This document shows positions 6,431 to 7,477 of a DNA stretch of 7,477 nucleotides, in pieces. The notes below the pieces were generated by a model. That model was not told the origin of the DNA, did not search any database, and saw only the letters and a list, made by a program, of their open reading frames with translations. Source of the DNA: Treponema sp. Lineage in GTDB: Bacteria; Spirochaetota; Spirochaetia; Treponematales; Breznakiellaceae. Both the position numbers and the translations under genes were made by a program. Each line of letters starts with the position of its first letter. Position 1 is the stretch's first letter. Where the stretch lies: contig JAITAN010000159.1 in assembly GCA_031284105.1 (NCBI GenBank), positions 1 through 7,477 of the forward strand. The letters are read 5' to 3'.

Positions 6431-6642
6431 TTAATAACTCATGTTACACGCCGTGCGTTGCATTGGCCGTTACATATTTGAACAGAATTATCCCTTCTCT
6501 GAGAGCCGGTTGCCGAGATCCGAACCCCGACTTCCCTGTTCCGAGAGTGGATTTCCATGTTCGGAACTCCGGTTGTTCTGTTCTGAACAGAATTATCCGT
6601 ATCCAGAACTAAAGCGAACCCATGCGTAACATGAGCTAATAA
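6431..6642. repeat. 212-bp module with imperfect terminal inverted repeats
   Basis: The left arm TTAATAACTCATGTTAC (6431-6447) and the right arm GTAACATGAGCTAATAA (6626-6642) are reverse complements at 15 of 17 positions. Between them lies an array of degenerate 21-bp repeats. There is no transposase. The layout resembles a small non-autonomous element or a large imperfect hairpin, and the IS200-type element begins right next to its right arm. Neither a named family nor a target duplication could be recognised. Confidence 0.5.
6477..6602. repeat. Six-unit degenerate 21-bp tandem repeat
   Basis: Units begin at 6477, 6498, 6519, 6540, 6561 and 6582. Most start TCnGA and have a purine-rich centre followed by TTnCC or a close variant. 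The first and sixth units share the exact 15-mer TGAACAGAATTATCC (6479-6493 and 6584-6598), 105 bases (five units) apart. Because 21 is divisible by three, both strands stay open across the array. A plus-strand reading gives heptads such as SESRLPR, SEPRLPC, SESGFPC and SELRLFC. No ribosome binding site or known protein is seen, so coding is doubtful. TTCTGTTC-T-GAACAGAA at 6576-6592 is a perfect palindrome. Confidence 0.65.
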
Positions 6643-6645
6643 ACA

Positions 6646-6667
6646 ACCGCAGGACAAGCCCTGCGGT
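6646..6667. repeat. Right-end hairpin of the IS200-like element
   Basis: ACCGCAGG (6646-6653) and CCTGCGGT (6660-6667) form a perfect 8-bp stem with a six-base loop, 11 bases beyond the tnpA stop codon. IS200/IS605 elements carry such subterminal hairpins, which TnpA recognises in single-stranded form. It could also terminate tnpA transcription. Confidence 0.7.
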
Positions 6668-6678
6668 ATCTTTAACCT

Positions 6679-7150
6679 TCAAGCTTTATTCTGATACGGA
6701 AACAGTTCAAGCCGCTTCCCCTCATGTATTTTCTGATATTCTTCAGGTTTTCGCCCCTGATTCTTGACATATCGTTGTATCACCTGTTCTTCCCCGTGTT
6801 CGCTTACGCTCCCTACATAACAGCCTCTTGTCCGGAATTCCCCTCCCCATAACGGCTCCTTCACTTCAGGGCATCTTTCATATATTTTTCCCGCCGTTAT
6901 GCTCTTTATCGTTCGTACCATCTGCTCGGGGCTGTTGTATGTCGGCTCCGACGGTACCGGAACATGCACATGGTCTCTTTCCGTCCCTCTCTCTAAAAAT
7001 TGTATCTCATATCTTGCCTATCCCAAGACATATGTCCCGTAGTTCCTTACCGCCATCTTCCGTTATTACCGCTCTTCGGTACTTTGCCGGGCATGCTATA
7101 TGATACGTCGGCGTACTTACATTATGTTCTTTGCGGATGATTTCGCTCAT
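6679..7150 (-). pseudogene. tnpA: IS200-family transposase TnpA, frameshifted
   Basis: TnpA is a Y1 HUH transposase that cuts and joins single-stranded element ends. The reading starts MSEIIRKEHNVSTPTYHIACPAKYRRAV, typical of the family, from an ATG at 7150. It reaches an in-frame TGA at 7007-7009. From about 7015 the second frame continues as RYEIQFLERGTERDHVHVPVP. It carries the HUH motif (H-V-H), then WGGEFRTRG and the catalytic-tyrosine segment RYVKNQG, and stops at 6679. The two frames differ as if two bases were lost from an AGAG run near 7013-7016; restoring them gives 157 residues, a normal length. All catalytic residues survive, so the lesion looks recent. Each half alone would be inactive. 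Confidence 0.88.
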
Positions 7151-7175
7151 CCTTCCATTATATTCTTACTTTCAG

Positions 7176-7191
7176 CCGCGGCAATCCACGG
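7176..7191. repeat. Left-end hairpin of the IS200-like element
   Basis: CCGCGG (7176-7181) and CCACGG (7186-7191) can fold into a six-position stem with one mismatch or wobble and a four-base loop. It lies about 25 bases upstream of the tnpA start, where an IS200 left-end recognition hairpin is expected. Confidence 0.5.
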
Positions 7192-7195
7192 GGTT

Positions 7196-7294
7196 TTAAC
7201 CGTATAGGCTTCGTCTAATAAGCTCGGTAAAAGCCCTGCTAAACAGTACACCGTCCTTTGAGGCGTAGATCCTGTTGGCACTGGCTACCTCTAG
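7196..7294 (-). pseudogene. Fragment of a BspA-like leucine-rich-repeat protein
   Basis: The minus-strand frame from about 7294 reads LEVASANRIYASKDGV and then LFSRAFTELIRRSLYG before a stop at 7196-7198. The segment VASxNxxYASKDGVLFS-xxTELI matches the recurrent linker between repeats in BspA/LrrA-type surface proteins, usually of the form NxxYSSxDGVLFxKDKTxLIxYP. Such proteins are cell-surface adhesins in oral treponemes and Bacteroidetes. The LRR repeats that should lie on both sides are missing. The upstream side ends at the IS5 element and the downstream side at the IS200-like element, which also supplies the stop codon. It is an isolated, non-functional scrap of about 32 codons. Recognition is from memory of the motif and was not searched. 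Confidence 0.6.
7291..7294. repeat. Probable IS5 target-site duplication (CTAG)
   Basis: CTAG fits the YTAR target preferred by one IS5 subgroup and lies exactly where the LRR frame ends and element sequence GGCAACGCTGATTAAA begins. The matching copy would be outside the window. Confidence 0.45.
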
Positions 7295-7477
7295 GGCAAC
7301 GCTGATTAAATCGGAAAGAAGTAGTAGGATAGGAAGCATGAAAACACAACAAACATGTACCGACATAGAATACGGGAGTCGCAAACGCATAAGCCGCCGC
7401 GAAGTATTTTTGGATACTATGGAGAGCCTCGTACCGTGGGAAAAACTGGAGGGACAAATACGCCCCCATTATTTTCA
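7295..7477 (+). mobile_element. Left end of an IS5-family insertion sequence (partial)
   Basis: Element sequence seems to start at GGCAACGCTGATTAAA, giving a leader of 43 bases before the transposase ATG. The rest lies beyond the window, so the terminal inverted repeat cannot be confirmed. It interrupts an LRR-protein gene. Confidence 0.65.
7338..7477 (+). CDS. IS5-family DDE transposase, N-terminal part
   Basis: The product would cut and paste the element by a DDE mechanism; the catalytic residues lie beyond the window. The visible 46 codons read MKTQQTCTDIEYGSRKRISRR and continue EVFLDTMESLVPWEKL and EGQIRPHYF. This is the standard IS5 N-terminus: a short basic lead, then the (R/K)xxFLxxMxxxVPWxxLxxxIxPHY block. 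The ATG at 7338 is preceded by AGGATAGGA (7327-7335), a plausible ribosome binding site. The frame is open to the edge. Whether the complete gene is intact cannot be told. Confidence 0.88.
   Translation, partial: MKTQQTCTDIEYGSRKRISRREVFLDTMESLVPWEKLEGQIRPHYF

Larger units (their letters stand above)
6643..7196 (-). mobile_element. IS200/IS605-type insertion sequence, inactivated
   Basis: The element holds only a tnpA relic, flanked by subterminal hairpins at 6646-6667 (right end) and 7176-7191 (left end), the arrangement of single-gene IS200 elements that move as single-stranded DNA. Exact boundaries cannot be fixed, because these elements make no target duplication and have no terminal inverted repeats. 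The limits given are approximate. It lies between the 21-bp repeat module and an LRR-gene fragment, and it is oriented minus. Confidence 0.75.

Noticed and set aside
6477..6602. CRISPR array.
   Set aside because: The units are contiguous and degenerate, with no conserved repeat separated by unique spacers and no cas gene.
6441..6629. Plus-strand frame with heptad repeats (SESRLPR, SEPRLPC and similar) as a repeat protein.
   Set aside because: It lacks a ribosome binding site, and the opposite strand is equally open because the repeat unit is 21 bases. It was treated as a DNA repeat.
6431..6642. Integron attC site or cassette.
   Set aside because: Spirochaete integrons exist, but the GTTRRRY and RYYYAAC core sites are not present at the arms.
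7007..7018. Programmed frameshift making full-length TnpA.
   Set aside because: IS200-type tnpA is normally one frame, no slippery heptamer or downstream structure is seen, and a simple loss of two bases explains the change.
6828..7103. A 91-codon plus-strand frame.
   Set aside because: It is antisense to the transposase relic and has no supporting signal.

Overview
The window looks like chromosomal DNA from a host-associated spirochaete of the genus Treponema, probably an oral species with mid-40s GC. This is inferred from gene content: a PilZ/DUF1577-type protein, a Ppx/GppA-HD protein, an MGH1/trehalase-like glycosidase, a BspA-like leucine-rich-repeat fragment and IS200/IS5 debris. It was not tested by any search.

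Layout. Positions 1-50 may hold the last 15 codons of an upstream plus-strand gene. Positions 110-296 are a GC-rich, palindrome-dense intergenic stretch with no convincing gene. Adenylate kinase (adk, 298-939, minus) follows, with a promoter so close to its ATG that the mRNA may be leaderless. Divergent to it is a plus-strand run of three genes that is probably one operon: a glycoside-hydrolase-like protein (1110-2558), a PilZ-type c-di-GMP receptor (2621-3862) and a Ppx/GppA phosphatase-HD protein (3918-5525). The start codon of the last one lies inside a five-copy 10-bp tandem repeat. A hairpin at 5526-5547 separates this run from a convergent minus-strand gene (5554-6213) for an exported protein of unknown function, which has a near-consensus sigma-70 promoter.

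From about 6300 to the end the window is accessory DNA. In order it holds a 212-bp module bounded by imperfect inverted repeats and filled with degenerate 21-bp tandem repeats (6431-6642), an IS200/IS605-type element whose tnpA is broken by a frameshift (about 6643-7196, minus), a short orphan fragment of a BspA-like surface protein (7196-7294, minus), and the left end of an IS5-family element running off the window (7295-7477, plus). The LRR fragment appears to have been cut on both sides by these two elements.

Functional reading. The operon pairs a c-di-GMP sensor with an enzyme of the (p)ppGpp/polyphosphate class and a carbohydrate enzyme, which suggests a nutrient and second-messenger theme. 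That link is inference from adjacency only. I found no CRISPR array, tRNA, rRNA or clearly new defence system. The most unusual items are the PilZ domain whose two ligand motifs are 218 residues apart, the 10-bp repeat over the ppx start, and the 21-bp repeat module.
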